DNA of 64,000 nt from Moritella sp. 5 (GCF_018219455.1 NZ_CP056122.1:4024065-4088064); one strand, 5' to 3'; positions 46,859-59,408 are shown, counted from the first letter of the stretch. Numbers and translations are program-made. The notes: a model not told the origin generated them from the letters alone.

Positions 46859-47338
46859 CTAAAGAAGTGGTTCTTTAGCCACCACTACACCATTTAAATC
46901 GGCATAGATATAATCACCTTCGGCAATGCTCACACCAGCAAAATGCAAATCTATACCCGCATCACCTAAGCCACGTTTTTCTGTTTTAACAGGACAAGCC
47001 GTTATCGCTTTAACCCCTAATTCAAGCGTATTAATAGTCGCAACATCACGAATGGCACCATAAATAACAAAACCAGCCCAGCCATTTTTTACTGCATTTT
47101 CGGCAATCATATCACCGAGTAACGCACGTCGTGTTGAGCCTCCGCCATCAACCACTAAAATACGTCCTTCTCCTGGCGTACCAGCAAGTTCTTTAACAAG
47201 CGAGTTATCTTCAAAACATTTAACCGTTACCGCTTGGCCACTAAAAATAATCGCTTTACCATAACTTTGAAAAATAGGGTCCATTACAGACAATTGATTA
47301 AAATGCTGATCACACAGATCAGGTAACAGGTCTAACAT
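46859..47338 (-). CDS. rraA: Regulator of RNase E activity A
   Basis: A 159-residue RraA homologue (E. coli 161) that binds RNase E and damps RNA decay. The family core GEGRILVVDGGGSTRRALLG, AVKNGWAGFVIYGAIRDV and the HFAGVSIAEGDYIYADLNGV end are intact. Some RraA-like proteins are aldolases, but those usually differ in the active-site pattern; sequence and context fit the RNase E inhibitor. AAGGATG precedes the ATG. Convergent with aceK. Confidence 0.93.
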   Translation of the reverse strand: MLDLLPDLCDQHFNQLSVMDPIFQSYGKAIIFSGQAVTVKCFEDNSLVKELAGTPGEGRILVVDGGGSTRRALLGDMIAENAVKNGWAGFVIYGAIRDVATINTLELGVKAITACPVKTEKRGLGDAGIDLHFAGVSIAEGDYIYADLNGVVVAKEPLL

Positions 47339-48176
47339 AGTCCATCCTTAGAGTCGTTATTGTATATATCTCATATTCCAGTAACTATGTTACGTGAAAC
47401 GATACTTACTACAACTGCTAACACATTAGCGCAAATCAATTATTTCGATCTATAATTAATTAACAAAGTAAATACATTAATCATTAATTATAGATAAAAC
47501 TTACCAGTTTGTAATTTGATTACATTTTACTGACAAAAAATCTGTTCAATAACAGAACACTTTAATAAACCAAAGTCACTCATCTAAACAACTGACATAT
47601 AGATAAATTCAAACTAAAACACCGCATCAACATAAAATAGAAATGCGATAAACCATAACTGATCTGTTTATTTAGTACTAAAATTAACGAACAAAAAATA
47701 TTAATCAAAATAATTTTTACCTTTATTCTTATAAGTACACAGGTTAATTCGAACAATGTGAGCTGAGTCAAGTCCGAGTAACTAAATCATTAAACAATAT
47801 TAAACATATAGAACAAAATTATAACGATTTGATTTGTATAACTTAAATGCATATATAATTTATCCTTGTATCACTATTCTTTATTTACTTAAATATGGAA
47901 AACATTCATTTCAACTAAAATATAACCAATGGGGGTTATTTGATAAATATCAAATCTCGTTGAGTTATTACGTAACATAATTACATTAGGTTGTTATACT
48001 GCTGTTAATAACATATAATCCTATAGTTAAGGACGCCATAAAACTAGATATCCTGCCACAGTCAGCTGTTTTAGATAAATAGTCTTATATTTCATGGATG
48101 TATTACTCTTACTCCCCGATTAATTGATATCAATAATCTGGGCACTATTTGATCCAAAGCGAAACTAGGTACGTTT
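47339..48176. promoter_or_regulatory. Long regulatory spacer upstream of arcA
   Basis: This 838-bp AT-rich region holds the rraA and arcA promoters and no credible gene; a 63-codon minus-strand frame at 47580-47771 has no ribosome binding site. A perfect FNR box lies within it (separate entry), followed by TTGTTATACTGC- and AACATATAATCC-like promoter elements at about 47991-48020. Confidence 0.5.
47939..47952 (+). promoter_or_regulatory. FNR box upstream of arcA
   Basis: TTGATAAATATCAA is a perfect match to the FNR consensus TTGAT-N4-ATCAA, 225 bp before the arcA start. E. coli arcA is also FNR-activated under anaerobiosis. Confidence 0.85.
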
Positions 48177-48893
48177 ATGCAAACCCCAAACATTCTTATC
48201 GTAGAAGATGAACTCGTTACACGTAACACCCTAAAAAGCATCTTCGAAGCTGAAGGCTATTCAGTACATGAAGCAAGTAACGGCGATGAAATGTATGAGA
48301 TCATTACCAATAACCCTATAAGCTTGGTAATCATGGATATTAATCTTCCAGGTAAAAATGGCTTACTGTTAGCACGTGAACTACGTGACAAACATAATTT
48401 AGCTCTCATGTTTTTAACTGGTCGCGACAATGAAGTTGACAAGATTTTAGGCCTAGAAATTGGTGCTGATGACTACATTACTAAACCATTCAATCCACGT
48501 GAATTAACGATTCGTGCACGTAACCTACTCGGCCGTACTTTTACTAAAGCCCCAGTAGCAGACGAAGAAAAAGCGATCGTAGAAGAATATGAATTTAATG
48601 GCTGGCGTTTAAATATCAACAGCCGTTCTTTGATTAGTCCACTGGATGATTCATTCAAACTACCACGTAGTGAATTCCGTGCAATGCTACACTTTGTAGA
48701 GAATCCAGGTAAAATTCAAACACGTGCAATGTTATTGAAAAAGATGACAGGCCGTGAACTAAAACCACACGATCGTACTGTTGATGTAACTATTCGTCGT
48801 ATCCGTAAGCATTTCGAAAGTATTGCTGATACACCAGAAATTATCGCAACAATCCACGGTGAAGGTTACCGTTTTTGTGGTGAATTAAGCTAA
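48177..48893 (+). CDS. arcA: Aerobic respiration response regulator ArcA
   Basis: A 238-residue OmpR-family regulator (E. coli 238). The receiver domain (1-120) has the phospho-acceptor Asp54 in [11 protein letters not shown] and the switch Lys in [13 protein letters not shown]. The C-terminal winged helix (about 135-235) ends with [11 protein letters not shown]. ArcA represses aerobic genes when the quinone pool is reduced. The sensor arcB is not in the window. An FNR box lies upstream and a strong terminator downstream. Confidence 0.96.
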   Translation: MQTPNILIVEDELVTRNTLKSIFEAEGYSVHEASNGDEMYEIITNNPISLVIMDINLPGKNGLLLARELRDKHNLALMFLTGRDNEVDKILGLEIGADDYITKPFNPRELTIRARNLLGRTFTKAPVADEEKAIVEEYEFNGWRLNINSRSLISPLDDSFKLPRSEFRAMLHFVENPGKIQTRAMLLKKMTGRELKPHDRTVDVTIRRIRKHFESIADTPEIIATIHGEGYRFCGELS

Positions 48894-48935
48894 GCATTAC
48901 ATTGCTAGCGATACCGTGAAGGTACTATAAATAAT

Positions 48936-48962
48936 AAAAAAGCGCTAAATAGCGCTTTTTTT
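48936..48962. terminator. Terminator after arcA
   Basis: AAGCGCT/AGCGCTT stem with a 4-base loop and T7, with an A-run on the other flank. It serves arcA and possibly the convergent cheV. Confidence 0.9.
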
Positions 48963-48982
48963 GTGCTTAGCATTCGTGCGAG

Positions 48983-49870
48983 TTAAATTTGACCTATCTT
49001 ATCTCGCCCTTTTACTCCACGTAGAATCGCTTGTAAGAGCTCGCTTGCATCAAATTTAGTCAGCGCTTCATCTGCACCAATTTGCTGCGCACGTTCAGTG
49101 CTAATCGCACTTGATAACGAAGTATGAAGAATAATATAAGTCGCAGACACGTTGGGCGTACTACGTACTTCAAACGCAACTTCATAGCCATCTAATCCCG
49201 GCATTTCAATATCACTAACCAACACATCAATAGGGTTACCAGCTTCGACTGCTGATTGCATCACAGCTAACGCATCTTGACCATTTTTAGACACTTGATA
49301 ATGAATACCTGCGGCATCTAACGCACCACCAAGTTGATTACGTGCGACCATTGAATCATCCACCACCAAAATTTCTTTGGTACGAAGCTCTTCAAGCTCA
49401 AGTTCTGTAAACTGGGGCAACTCAATATCGTCATCAGGATAAATGTCAGCTAACAAGCGTTCAACATCCATGAGTTGCACTAATTGGTCATCAAGCTGCA
49501 TTACCCCCGTGGTATATATATTACAGCCAAGTGATGAATCTGGCGCTGAAATATCTTTCCAATTACAATCCATAATCTTATCAATATGACGCACCAAAAA
49601 GCCGACGATCTGACGGCTACAATCCGTGATAATAATATTGCATGAATCATATTCTTCTTTACTGACAGAGCGATAGCCCACAGCCGCTGCCATATCAATA
49701 ATAGGAATTGTCCGACCACGCAGTGTCGCAGCGCCCATCACCATAGGATGAGAACCAGGTAAAGAATACAAACGTGTGGAGGGTACAATTTCCTGCACTT
49801 TCAACGTGCCGATTGCAAATTTTTGCTGGAGGTTCAACTTAAATAATAATAAACCTTGTGACTGACTCAT
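48983..49870 (-). CDS. cheV: Chemotaxis coupling protein CheV
   Basis: A 295-residue protein with an N-terminal CheW-like domain (about 5-150: LLLFKLNLQQKFAIGTLKVQ, RGRTIPIIDMAAAVG) and a C-terminal receiver domain (about 165-290: EILVVDDSMVARNQLGG, VLVSDIEMPGLDGYEV with the phospho-acceptor Asp). CheV links chemoreceptors to CheA and may tune adaptation. The start at 49870 follows AGGAAGGG. No other chemotaxis gene is in the window. Confidence 0.93.
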   Translation of the reverse strand: MSQSQGLLLFKLNLQQKFAIGTLKVQEIVPSTRLYSLPGSHPMVMGAATLRGRTIPIIDMAAAVGYRSVSKEEYDSCNIIITDCSRQIVGFLVRHIDKIMDCNWKDISAPDSSLGCNIYTTGVMQLDDQLVQLMDVERLLADIYPDDDIELPQFTELELEELRTKEILVVDDSMVARNQLGGALDAAGIHYQVSKNGQDALAVMQSAVEAGNPIDVLVSDIEMPGLDGYEVAFEVRSTPNVSATYIILHTSLSSAISTERAQQIGADEALTKFDASELLQAILRGVKGRDKIGQI

Positions 49871-49977
49871 TACCCTTCCTATATTAATTAATACATCCAC
49901 TAAACGCTTAAGACTATAGCATAATTAAGCATTTACATTGTTTTATGTAACCAATATAACACGAGTAAAATGAAAGC

Positions 49978-50008
49978 AAAAAAAAGGCCGCAATAATTGC
50001 GACCTTTC
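49978..50008 (-). terminator. Rho-independent terminator of purL
   Basis: An AAGG-GCAAT/ATTGC-CCTT stem with a mispaired centre, followed by T8 on the minus strand, 70 bp past the purL stop. Confidence 0.85.
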
Positions 50009-50077
50009 ATTCATTTACATATCAACCGAGTGACAGGTGACTTAAAATTAACCTAAGTACTCTTAATCTAAGTACGA

Positions 50078-53000
50078 TTAACCTAAGTTCACTCGCGCAT
50101 TACGGAACATACGCATCCAAGGGCTATCTTCACCCCATTCTTCTGGATGCCATGAATTGCTCACAGTACGGAATACACGTTCCGGATGTGGCATCATGAT
50201 AGTTACACGACCATCAGTCGTTGTTAAACCAGTAATACCTAATGGCGAACCATTTGGGTTTGATGGGTATTGCGTCGTTGGTTGACCGTAGTTATCAACG
50301 AAGTTAAGTGCCACTGTGCCACTGTTTTGTAGTGCTTGTAGATGCGCATCGTCACGTAATTCAATACGACCTTCACCGTGAGATACAGCGATAGGCATTC
50401 TTGAACCAGCCATGTCACCTAAGAATATTGACGGATTCTTCGGTACTTCAACCAAGCTAAAACGTGCTTCAAAACGTTCTGATTGGTTAGTAACGAAACG
50501 TGGCCATAATTCTGAACCTGGGATAAGTTCACCCAAGTTAGATAACATCTGACAACCATTACATACACCCAGTGAGAAGCTGTCTTCACGTTCGAAGAAA
50601 GCCGCAAACTGATCACGTGCTTGTGGGTTAAACAAGATTGACTTAGCCCAACCTTCACCCGCACCCAGAACGTCACCGTAAGAGAAACCACCACAAGCAA
50701 CCAAGCCTGCGAAGTCTTCTAGGTTAACGCGACCGGCAAGAATATCACTCATGTGAATATCTTGAGCAGCGAAGCCAGCACGATCAAAGGCAGCAGCCAT
50801 TTCCGTTTGCGAGTTTACACCCTGCTCACGAAGGATTGCCATTTTTGGTTGTACACCAGTAGCAATGTAAGGTGCAGCAATATCGTCTTTAACATCAAAG
50901 CTTAAGTTAACGTTTAGACCAGGGTCTTTCACATCGAGTTTAAGGTCGAATTCTTCTTGTGCACAACTAGGGTTATCACGCAGCGCTTGCATTTTAAGCG
51001 TTGTTTCAGCCCACATCGCACGGTAGTAGGTACGACTTTCAGCTAATACGTTTTCACCGTTACGTGTGAAGCGAATCATGTCATCTTCATTTGTAGAACC
51101 AATCACATGACAACATGCAGCTAGACCGTGGCCCGCTAATGTTGTGAGTACTTGTTCTTTCATTGCAGAAGACACTTGGATAACCGCGCCTAACTCTTCT
51201 GAGTAAAGAGCTGCAAGATCATCGGTACCTAGCATATCAAGTTCAACGTCAACACCACAGTGACCAGCAAATGCCATCTCTGTTACTGTTGAGAATAAAC
51301 CACCATCACTGCGGTCATGATAAGCCAGTAATGATTGCTCTTTCACTAACACTTGCATTGCATCGAAGAAGCCTTTCAGCTGCTCTGAGCTATCTACATC
51401 TGGCGTCTGTTGACCCAGTTGCTTATATACTTGCGCTAATGATGAAGCACCGAGACGGTTCTTACCATTACCTAAGTCGATAAGGATAAGGTCAGTTGCG
51501 CCTTTGTCAGTACGTAGCTGTGGTGTTACTGTTTTACGTACGTCTGTCACACGACCGAACGCAGTAATAATCAGTGATAATGGTGATGTAACTTCTTTGT
51601 TTTCACCGTTATCTTCCCAGCGCGTCTTCATTGACATTGAATCTTTACCTACTGGAATAGTAAGGTTCAATTCAGGACAAAGTTCTTCACCTACCGCTTT
51701 AACCGCTGCATATAAACCAGCATCTTCACCAGGGTGACCTGCTGCAGACATCCAGTTAGCAGAAAGGTTAATACGTGTTAAATCACCAATTTCTGTTGCT
51801 GCGATATTTGTTAATGCTTCGGCAACCGCCATACGGCTAGATGCAGGGAAGTTTAACAGTGCGAGTGGCGTACGTTCACCGATAGCCATTGCTTCACCAG
51901 CGTAAGTATCAAAACTTGCCGCGGTTACAGCACAATCGGCAACTGGAACCTGCCAAGGACCAACCATTTGATCACGTGCAACCAGACCCGTTACCGAGCG
52001 GTCACCAATCGTGATTAAGAACGTCTTTTCAGCAATCGCAGGTAAACGTAATAAACGTTCAGCAGCATCTTTCACTGTGACACCAGTAAAGTCTAATGCT
52101 TCACCTTCAGTCACTAGCGTTGTTGCTTCACGGTGCATCTTAGGTGCTTTACCTAATAATACTTCCATTGGCATATCAATTGGCTGTTCGTCTAATAACG
52201 AATCCGTTACAGACAAATGCAACTCTTCAGTCGCTACGCCAACTACTGAGAATGGCGCACGTTCACGCTTACAAATCGCTTCGAATGTTGCTAGGTTTTC
52301 AGGTGCAACAGCCATTACGTAGCGTTCTTGAGATTCATTACACCAAATTTCAAGCGGTGACATGCCAGGTTCATCATTGTTGATATCACGCAATTCAAAC
52401 TGAGCACCACGACCACCGTCATGCACAAGTTCAGGAAATGCGTTTGATAAACCACCCGCGCCCACATCGTGAATGAAGGCAATTGGATTGTCTTCACCAA
52501 GCTGCCAGCAGCGGTCGATAACTTCTTGACAACGACGTTCCATTTCTGGGTTTTCACGCTGTACAGAAGCAAAATCTAAATCTTCGTGTGATTGACCTGA
52601 ATCCATCGATGAAGCAGCACTGCCACCTAAACCAATGTTCATTGCAGGACCACCCAATGCGATAAGTTTCGCGCCTACTGGGATATCACCTTTTTTAATG
52701 TGTTGGTCACGGATATTACCCAAACCACCAGCCAGCATAATCGGCTTGTGGTAACCACGTACTTCCACACCATTATGGCTGTTAACTTCAGCTTCATAAG
52801 TACGGAAATAACCTAATAGGTTAGGACGACCAAATTCGTTATTAAATGCTGCGCCACCCAAAGGACCTTCTAGCATAATGTCTAATGCACTAACAATACG
52901 ACCTGGCTTACCAAAGTCGGTTTCCCATGGCTGTTCAAATTCTGGAATACGTAAGTTAGATACCGTAAAGCCAACTAAACCTGCTTTTGGTTTCGAACCA

Positions 53001-53971
53001 CGACCCGTTGCGCCTTCATCACGAATTTCACCACCTGAACCCGTCGCGGCACCAGGCCAAGGCGAAATTGCAGTTGGGTGATTGTGCGTTTCAACTTTCA
53101 TCAGAATTTGGATATCTTCTTGGTGATATTCATACTGGTGAGTTTGTGGATCAGGGAAGAAACGGCCAGCTTTTGAACCTTCCATCACAGAAGCATTATC
53201 TTTATATGCAGATAAAACATGATCACCTGTTTGTTCAAAGGTGTTCTTGATCATCTTGAATAATGATTTTTCTTGCTCTTGGCCATCAATAGTCCAATCA
53301 GCATTAAAAATCTTATGACGACAATGCTCTGAGTTTGCTTGAGCAAACATCATTAATTCGATGTCATTTGGATTACGCTTTAATTGAGTAAAGCTCGCAA
53401 TCAAATAATCGATTTCATCTTCAGCCAGTGCTAAACCTAATTTAACATTCGCATCAACAAGTGCCTCACGGCCACCCTCTAAGATATTAACCGACTTTAA
53501 CGGACGCGCTTGTGCCTGAACAAATAATTGTTCAGCTGCATCTAAACAATCAAATACAACTTCCATCATACGGTCGTGCACAAGACTTGCTGCAGTTTGT
53601 AGTTGGGTTGGTGTAAGTGGTGTAGATGAAGAGATGTAGTAAGCGATGCCACGTTCAAGACGTTTTATTTTAGAAAGGCCGCAGTTGATTGCGATGTCGG
53701 TAGATTTAGAAGACCAAGGAGAGATAGTGCCGGGACGAGGAGTGACGAGAAGGAGAGTTCCTTCGGGAGCGTGCTCTGCAATTCTTGGCCCGTAGGTCAA
53801 CAACTTTTCCAGGACACTCCGTTCATTGTCACTGAGCGGGGCTGTTACATCGGCAAAATGGATGTACTCCGCGTAAATTGTTATATCCGATAATCCTACA
53901 TCATTACATCGTTCGACTAGTTTACTAGTACGAAACTCAGAAAGCGCTGGCGCTCCTCGCATTATATGCAT
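50078..53971 (-). CDS. purL: Phosphoribosylformylglycinamidine synthase
   Basis: A 1297-residue single-chain FGAM synthase (E. coli 1295) of purine synthesis. It has the N-terminal domain [13 protein letters not shown], the ATP-binding [21 protein letters not shown] region, [13 protein letters not shown], and a C-terminal class I glutaminase with [15 protein letters not shown] (catalytic Cys) and HGEGR/MPHPER segments. The start at 53971 is supported by homologues beginning in this way. purL-mltF-tadA order is conserved with E. coli; purL and mltF are divergent. Confidence 0.97.
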   Translation of the reverse strand: MHIMRGAPALSEFRTSKLVERCNDVGLSDITIYAEYIHFADVTAPLSDNERSVLEKLLTYGPRIAEHAPEGTLLLVTPRPGTISPWSSKSTDIAINCGLSKIKRLERGIAYYISSSTPLTPTQLQTAASLVHDRMMEVVFDCLDAAEQLFVQAQARPLKSVNILEGGREALVDANVKLGLALAEDEIDYLIASFTQLKRNPNDIELMMFAQANSEHCRHKIFNADWTIDGQEQEKSLFKMIKNTFEQTGDHVLSAYKDNASVMEGSKAGRFFPDPQTHQYEYHQEDIQILMKVETHNHPTAISPWPGAATGSGGEIRDEGATGRGSKPKAGLVGFTVSNLRIPEFEQPWETDFGKPGRIVSALDIMLEGPLGGAAFNNEFGRPNLLGYFRTYEAEVNSHNGVEVRGYHKPIMLAGGLGNIRDQHIKKGDIPVGAKLIALGGPAMNIGLGGSAASSMDSGQSHEDLDFASVQRENPEMERRCQEVIDRCWQLGEDNPIAFIHDVGAGGLSNAFPELVHDGGRGAQFELRDINNDEPGMSPLEIWCNESQERYVMAVAPENLATFEAICKRERAPFSVVGVATEELHLSVTDSLLDEQPIDMPMEVLLGKAPKMHREATTLVTEGEALDFTGVTVKDAAERLLRLPAIAEKTFLITIGDRSVTGLVARDQMVGPWQVPVADCAVTAASFDTYAGEAMAIGERTPLALLNFPASSRMAVAEALTNIAATEIGDLTRINLSANWMSAAGHPGEDAGLYAAVKAVGEELCPELNLTIPVGKDSMSMKTRWEDNGENKEVTSPLSLIITAFGRVTDVRKTVTPQLRTDKGATDLILIDLGNGKNRLGASSLAQVYKQLGQQTPDVDSSEQLKGFFDAMQVLVKEQSLLAYHDRSDGGLFSTVTEMAFAGHCGVDVELDMLGTDDLAALYSEELGAVIQVSSAMKEQVLTTLAGHGLAACCHVIGSTNEDDMIRFTRNGENVLAESRTYYRAMWAETTLKMQALRDNPSCAQEEFDLKLDVKDPGLNVNLSFDVKDDIAAPYIATGVQPKMAILREQGVNSQTEMAAAFDRAGFAAQDIHMSDILAGRVNLEDFAGLVACGGFSYGDVLGAGEGWAKSILFNPQARDQFAAFFEREDSFSLGVCNGCQMLSNLGELIPGSELWPRFVTNQSERFEARFSLVEVPKNPSIFLGDMAGSRMPIAVSHGEGRIELRDDAHLQALQNSGTVALNFVDNYGQPTTQYPSNPNGSPLGITGLTTTDGRVTIMMPHPERVFRTVSNSWHPEEWGEDSPWMRMFRNARVNLG

Positions 53972-54226
53972 TAACTTTTTCTCACTAAAAGGGTTACTGG
54001 GGAAAAATCCCGAGTATTATATGCAAATTATGACAATAACGATAGCGTTACATGAGCAACAAGTTAATTTACTAATCTTTTTTTTCAATCCTTAGTCGAT
54101 AACATCGTTAACAGTATTGATAACATTATCATTTCACGCACAAATATTAACACTGTTTTTTTATACAGCTCACTGTGATTAACGGTTGTGTAATGGCAAT
54201 GAAAACGCTATAAAGATAGATCCAAC

Positions 54227-55726
54227 ATGTATATTTATATTTTCATACAAAAAGGTGCTTACTTGCAGGTATTTTTCACTCGCTTACAACTCTTTTTAAA
54301 ACCCAGCTTAATCATTATTTTGAGCCTGGTTGTTTCCGGCTGCATTCAAGAAAAGGATGAGCGCACTCAGTTAGAAAAGATCCAAGATGCGGGAGAATTA
54401 CATATCAATACCATTTATGGTCCTGCCAACTATTACCTAGAAGGTAACAAACCAGCAGGTCTTGAATATGAGTTATTGAAACAATTTAGTGATTATCTCG
54501 GTGTTAAATTAGTGATTCATCCGCACCATTCTGTGAAAAGTATGCTGGAAAGTAAAAATACGAAAGTTAAACCCATCGCTTTATCTGCGGGTGGTTTAAC
54601 ACGTACCGAAAAACGCCTAGAAGAATATCGAATGGGACCAAGTTACTACCAAGTAAAACAACTTCTCATCTATCGTAAAGGCAGTCTTAGACCACGTAAC
54701 TTACAACAGATAAACGATCCTATTTATGTGGTGAAAAGTTCAAGCCATGAAGAATATGTACAGCAACTACAGCGTGATTATCCCGAACTAAACCTGACTT
54801 ATAAAACCTTCCCCGATGAAGATATCTTATTCAGTAATTTAGAAGAAGGCACTATCAAATTGGCGATTGCAGATGATACCTCCTTATCTCAACATCAGTA
54901 CTATTACCCACACCTGAATAAAGCCTTCGTACTAGAAGACGATCTCGATGTTGTTTGGTTGATGGAAAAAAATAACGATGACAGCTTAGCCAATGCCGTA
55001 CTTGCCTTTTTCACCTTGCAGCAAGTCAGCGGCGCAATGGAGCAACTACAAGAGAAGTACTTTGGTCATATTGATACCTTTGATTTTGTCGATACGCGTA
55101 CCTTTTTACGTCGCGTTAATTCACAATTACCTAAATACGAAGGACTGTTCCGTCAATATGCTGGAGAGCTCGATTGGCGCTTACTCGCAGCAGTCAGCTA
55201 CCAAGAATCCCATTGGAACCCAAAAGCACGCTCACCAACGGGTGTACGCGGCATGATGATGCTTACTTGGCCAACCGCGAGAGAATTTGGTGTAACCTCA
55301 CGTATTGATGCAGAACAAAGTGTGCGAGGTGGTTCAGCCTACTTAGCAAAACTGATCAAGCGTTTACCCGATACTATTTCTGAGCATGAAAAACCCTGGT
55401 TTGCATTAGCCGCCTATAATATAGGTTATAGCCATCTAATTGATGCAAGAAAGATCACTGAAAAACTGGGTGGAAATGAGAACAGCTGGGCGGAAGTCAA
55501 AGCGATCATCCCACTATTACAACAACCTAAATGGTATAAATATACACGTTTTGGCTATGCTCGAGGTAATGAGGCCGTCAAGTACGTGAGTAATATTCGT
55601 AAATATTACGATAGCTTACGTTGGTTTGATGAACAGATTAATATGACCGAGCAAGTCGCCCGTGATGTCGGTTTTGAGCTTTCAACAGAAACAGAGCTAA
55701 CACTGGTGATAACAGATATAGAATAA
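54227..55726 (+). CDS. mltF: Membrane-bound lytic murein transglycosylase F
   Basis: A 499-residue periplasmic enzyme cleaving peptidoglycan. It has a hydrophobic N-terminus and a lipobox-like LVVSGC (Cys39), a substrate-binding-protein-like regulatory domain (about 55-300), and a family 1 lysozyme-like lytic domain (310-470) with catalytic Glu327 in SYQESHWNPKARSP and GVRGMMMLTWPTA. The first ATG is not well supported by a ribosome binding site; a TTG at codon 13 is an alternative start. Conserved neighbours purL and tadA support the assignment. Confidence 0.92.
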   Translation: MYIYIFIQKGAYLQVFFTRLQLFLKPSLIIILSLVVSGCIQEKDERTQLEKIQDAGELHINTIYGPANYYLEGNKPAGLEYELLKQFSDYLGVKLVIHPHHSVKSMLESKNTKVKPIALSAGGLTRTEKRLEEYRMGPSYYQVKQLLIYRKGSLRPRNLQQINDPIYVVKSSSHEEYVQQLQRDYPELNLTYKTFPDEDILFSNLEEGTIKLAIADDTSLSQHQYYYPHLNKAFVLEDDLDVVWLMEKNNDDSLANAVLAFFTLQQVSGAMEQLQEKYFGHIDTFDFVDTRTFLRRVNSQLPKYEGLFRQYAGELDWRLLAAVSYQESHWNPKARSPTGVRGMMMLTWPTAREFGVTSRIDAEQSVRGGSAYLAKLIKRLPDTISEHEKPWFALAAYNIGYSHLIDARKITEKLGGNENSWAEVKAIIPLLQQPKWYKYTRFGYARGNEAVKYVSNIRKYYDSLRWFDEQINMTEQVARDVGFELSTETELTLVITDIE

Positions 55727-55863
55727 CACCTATCTGTTGTCACACTATACGCATAAAACTGACATAAAAGTTTCATGTGCATATTATTTATATTACTGTA
55801 TGTTAATGAACATAAAGACAAAAGAACGCCTAGGACTAGGCAGCGAAATCAAAGGAAAACAAG

Positions 55864-56001
55864 ATGCTGAAGAACAGAGCAAGATTAAAAATTAAAACAC
55901 CAAGACGCCAAATATCACGTTCAAGAACAAACCGTTCGCTACTTAACCGCCAGCGTTCATTCTTTTTACAAAATGAAGAAGCGGCCAACTTTGACGGCTA
56001 G
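55864..56001 (+). CDS. Small highly basic protein (45 residues), unannotated type
   Basis: ATG at 55864, preceded by AAAGGA at an ideal distance, opens a 45-residue frame ending at 56001. The protein is very Arg/Lys-rich (13 R, 3 K; e.g. RRQISRSRTNRSLLNRQRS) with a short acidic C-terminus QNEEAANFDG. The composition resembles nucleic-acid or ribosome-associated small proteins. It lies 137 bp after mltF on the same strand and ends 14 bp before the convergent tadA stop. No family was recognised. The good ribosome binding site and sharp composition argue that it is real. Confidence 0.6.
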   Translation: MLKNRARLKIKTPRRQISRSRTNRSLLNRQRSFFLQNEEAANFDG

Positions 56002-56015
56002 CCCGCTGTACGAGG

Positions 56016-56582
<567 letters not shown>

Positions 56583-56695
56583 CTACAATACGTGTAATTT
56601 ATAAAGATAATACCATAACAAAAGCCACCATCAATCGTATAATATTACCAATACTCGTCACAATATACATATGGCATAAAGATTGAAATGCTAAT

Positions 56696-56998
56696 TTATG
56701 TACAGTCCACCTCTGAGTCATGATAACTAATAGACATATCGGCAGTGTTAATCAATAACGAAAGACTATTCGCATGATAAATAGTGACATCCTTAAATGT
56801 GGTTTCAATTTCAGTTGATGGGTCACTGAAAACACATGTCGTAAACTGCTCTATATAGTAATACTCTGCCGAGGTCCACGGCGATGAATCATAATACCAA
56901 AACGCAATAAACGAACCAGCGACCATTAGGTACACTAAGATGTAGCGCCAATAGGACTGGAAAAAAGAAGGCTCTAATGAAGAGGGAAGGATCGTCAT
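56696..56998 (-). CDS. Small membrane-anchored protein of unknown function
   Basis: A 100-residue protein with one membrane span (YILVYLMVAGSFIAFWYY, about 18-36) and an acidic, presumably periplasmic C-terminal part containing two cysteines (TTCVF and the penultimate CT). No family recognised. AT-rich surroundings; its own promoter would lie in the 175 bp before the tdh terminator. Confidence 0.5.
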   Translation of the reverse strand: MTILPSSLEPSFFQSYWRYILVYLMVAGSFIAFWYYDSSPWTSAEYYYIEQFTTCVFSDPSTEIETTFKDVTIYHANSLSLLINTADMSISYHDSEVDCT

Positions 56999-57109
56999 TT
57001 GTAATTACTATTCACTATAAAAGAAACAACTTGTTATACTATAACACTTTCATGATATAACTATAATACTTGTATAAAGATAAGATAAAATAAAAATACA
57101 GCGTATAAA

Positions 57110-57144
57110 AAAGGGTAAGCCAGAGATAATCAGGCTTACCCTTT
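57110..57144 (-). terminator. Terminator of kbl-tdh
   Basis: Perfect 12-bp stem AAAGGGTAAGCC/GGCTTACCCTTT with T-run on the minus strand, 30 bp past the tdh stop. Confidence 0.92.
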
Positions 57145-57173
57145 CAACAGTATTACGTCATTACGACATCTGC

Positions 57174-58199
57174 TTAATCCCAGTCTAGGATAACTTTACC
57201 TGACATACCAGAACGCATAATATCAAAACCTTCTTGGAATTGATCAATTGGGAAGTTGTGCGTGATAATTGGCGTTAGGTCCAAACCTGACTGGATTAAT
57301 GCAGCCATTTTGTACCAAGTTTCAAACATTTCACGACCATAAATACCTTTAATGACTAGACCTTTAAAGATAACATTGCCCCATTCGATGCTCATGTCAT
57401 TAGGTGGAATCCCCAACATAGCAACTTTACCGCCATGATTCATCTTGTCTAGCATATCGCTAAATGCAGATGGCACACCTGACATTTCAAGGCCAACATC
57501 GAAGCCTTCTGTCATTTTCAGTTCATCCATCACATCTTTAAGTGACTCTGTTATTACGTTCACCGCACGTGTAACACCCATTTTACGAGCGAGGTCTAAA
57601 CGGAATTCATTCACATCCGTGATCACAACATTACGTGCACCAACGTGCTTACATACTGCTGCAGCCATGATACCAATTGGGCCAGCACCAGTAATTAATA
57701 CATCTTCACCAACCACATCAAATGATAAGGCAGTGTGTACAGCGTTACCAAATGGGTCAAAGATTGCAGCCATGTCATCAGAAATATCATCTGGTAGTTT
57801 GAATGCGTTAAATGCAGGAATGACTAAATATTCAGCAAATGCGCCTTCACGGTTAACACCAACACCTGTTGTATTTCGGCATAAATGTGTGCGACCTGCA
57901 CGACAGTTACGGCAGTGTCCACACGTAATGTGACCTTCACCAGAAACACGATCACCTAATGCGAAACCACGAACTTCTTGGCCGATGCCAACAACTTCAC
58001 CTACATACTCGTGACCTACAACCATAGGTACTGGAATAGTTTTTTGTGACCATTCATCCCAGTTATAAATATGGATGTCGGTACCACAAATAGCGGTTTT
58101 TCGGATCTTGATTAACAAATCATTGTGGCCAAGCGTTGGCTTTTCCACATCTGTCATCCAAATACCTTGTTCAGGTTTTAATTTTGCTAGTGCTTTCAT
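57174..58199 (-). CDS. tdh: L-threonine 3-dehydrogenase
   Basis: A 341-residue zinc alcohol-dehydrogenase-family enzyme oxidising threonine to 2-amino-3-ketobutyrate. The catalytic zinc site [13 protein letters not shown] (Cys38) and GHEYVG (His63, Glu64), the structural zinc motif [15 protein letters not shown] (about 93-107) and the NAD motif GAGPIG (about 168-173) are present. Length equals E. coli Tdh (341). Second gene of kbl-tdh, 18 bp after kbl. Confidence 0.97.
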   Translation of the reverse strand: MKALAKLKPEQGIWMTDVEKPTLGHNDLLIKIRKTAICGTDIHIYNWDEWSQKTIPVPMVVGHEYVGEVVGIGQEVRGFALGDRVSGEGHITCGHCRNCRAGRTHLCRNTTGVGVNREGAFAEYLVIPAFNAFKLPDDISDDMAAIFDPFGNAVHTALSFDVVGEDVLITGAGPIGIMAAAVCKHVGARNVVITDVNEFRLDLARKMGVTRAVNVITESLKDVMDELKMTEGFDVGLEMSGVPSAFSDMLDKMNHGGKVAMLGIPPNDMSIEWGNVIFKGLVIKGIYGREMFETWYKMAALIQSGLDLTPIITHNFPIDQFQEGFDIMRSGMSGKVILDWD

Positions 58200-58217
58200 T
58201 TTCTTTAATCCACTTAT

Positions 58218-59408
58218 TTAGATGATGCCAAGATCTTTACCAATACGGGTAAATTCGGCAATTGCAATATCAATTTGTTCTATGCTGTGCGCTGCTGACA
58301 TTTGTGTACGGATACGTGCTTTACCATGTGGAACCACTGGGAAAGAGAAGCCAATTACATAAATGCCTTCTGCTAATAAACGCTCTGACATTTCAGCAGC
58401 CAGTGCAGCATCGCCAATCATTACCGGTACAATTGCGTGGTCAGCACCTGCAAGTGTAAATCCAGCTGCGCCCATTTCACGGCGGAAATGTTCTGCATTT
58501 GATTTAACTTTTGCACGTAAATCATGACCTTCTTCCATCATATCGATAACACGAATTGATGCAGCAACAATCGCAGGAGCAACCGAGTTTGAGAATAAGT
58601 ATGGACGTGAACGCTGACGTAACCAGTCAACAACTTCTTTTTTAGCTGATGTGTAGCCGCCTGACGCGCCACCTAATGCTTTGCCTAATGTACCCGTGAT
58701 GATGTCAACACGATCCATTACGCCACAATGTTCAGGAGTACCACGACCGCCTTCACCAACAAAACCAACAGCGTGTGAATCGTCAACCATTACTAATGCG
58801 TTGTACTTGTCTGCAAGGTCACAAACACCTTGTAGATTAGCGATCACGCCATCCATTGAGAATACACCATCAGTTGCGATCAGCTTGTGACGCACACCTG
58901 CAGCATCAGCAGCAATAAGTTGCTCTTCTAGTGATGCCATGTTGTTATTTTTGTAACGAAAGCGTTTTGCTTTACATAGACGTACACCATCAATGATTGA
59001 CGCGTGGTTTAGTTCGTCAGAGATAATGGCATCTTCTGCACTTAATAACGTCTCGAATAAACCCGTGTTTGCATCAAAGCAAGACGTATATAAGATAGTA
59101 TCTTCCATACCAAGGAAAGTACTGATCTTGCTTTCTAATTCTTTATGTTTGTCTTGTGTACCACAGATAAAACGTACTGATGCCATACCAAAACCGTGGC
59201 TATCTAAACCTGATTGTGCAGCCGCAATTAAGTCTGCATGGTTAGCCAAACCTAAATAGTTATTCGCACAGAAGTTAACAACTTCATTACCTGCCACTTG
59301 AATGTTGGCATTTTGGGCTGAAGTAATCACTCGCTCGTTTTTATAAAGGCCATCAGCTTTAGTTTGCTCTAGCTGAGATTGAATTTGCGAATAAAATGAT
59401 GTGGTCAT
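58218..59408 (-). CDS. kbl: 2-amino-3-ketobutyrate CoA ligase
   Basis: A 396-residue PLP enzyme splitting 2-amino-3-ketobutyrate with CoA into glycine and acetyl-CoA. The PLP lysine lies in [14 protein letters not shown] (about Lys243), with [15 protein letters not shown] upstream. AGGAG precedes the ATG. With tdh it turns threonine into glycine, feeding the gcvTHP system also encoded in this window. Confidence 0.97.
   Translation of the reverse strand: MTTSFYSQIQSQLEQTKADGLYKNERVITSAQNANIQVAGNEVVNFCANNYLGLANHADLIAAAQSGLDSHGFGMASVRFICGTQDKHKELESKISTFLGMEDTILYTSCFDANTGLFETLLSAEDAIISDELNHASIIDGVRLCKAKRFRYKNNNMASLEEQLIAADAAGVRHKLIATDGVFSMDGVIANLQGVCDLADKYNALVMVDDSHAVGFVGEGGRGTPEHCGVMDRVDIITGTLGKALGGASGGYTSAKKEVVDWLRQRSRPYLFSNSVAPAIVAASIRVIDMMEEGHDLRAKVKSNAEHFRREMGAAGFTLAGADHAIVPVMIGDAALAAEMSERLLAEGIYVIGFSFPVVPHGKARIRTQMSAAHSIEQIDIAIAEFTRIGKDLGII

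Noticed and set aside
47580-47771. 63-codon minus-strand frame in the arcA upstream region
   Set aside because: Low-complexity hydrophobic translation of AT-rich DNA without a ribosome binding site.
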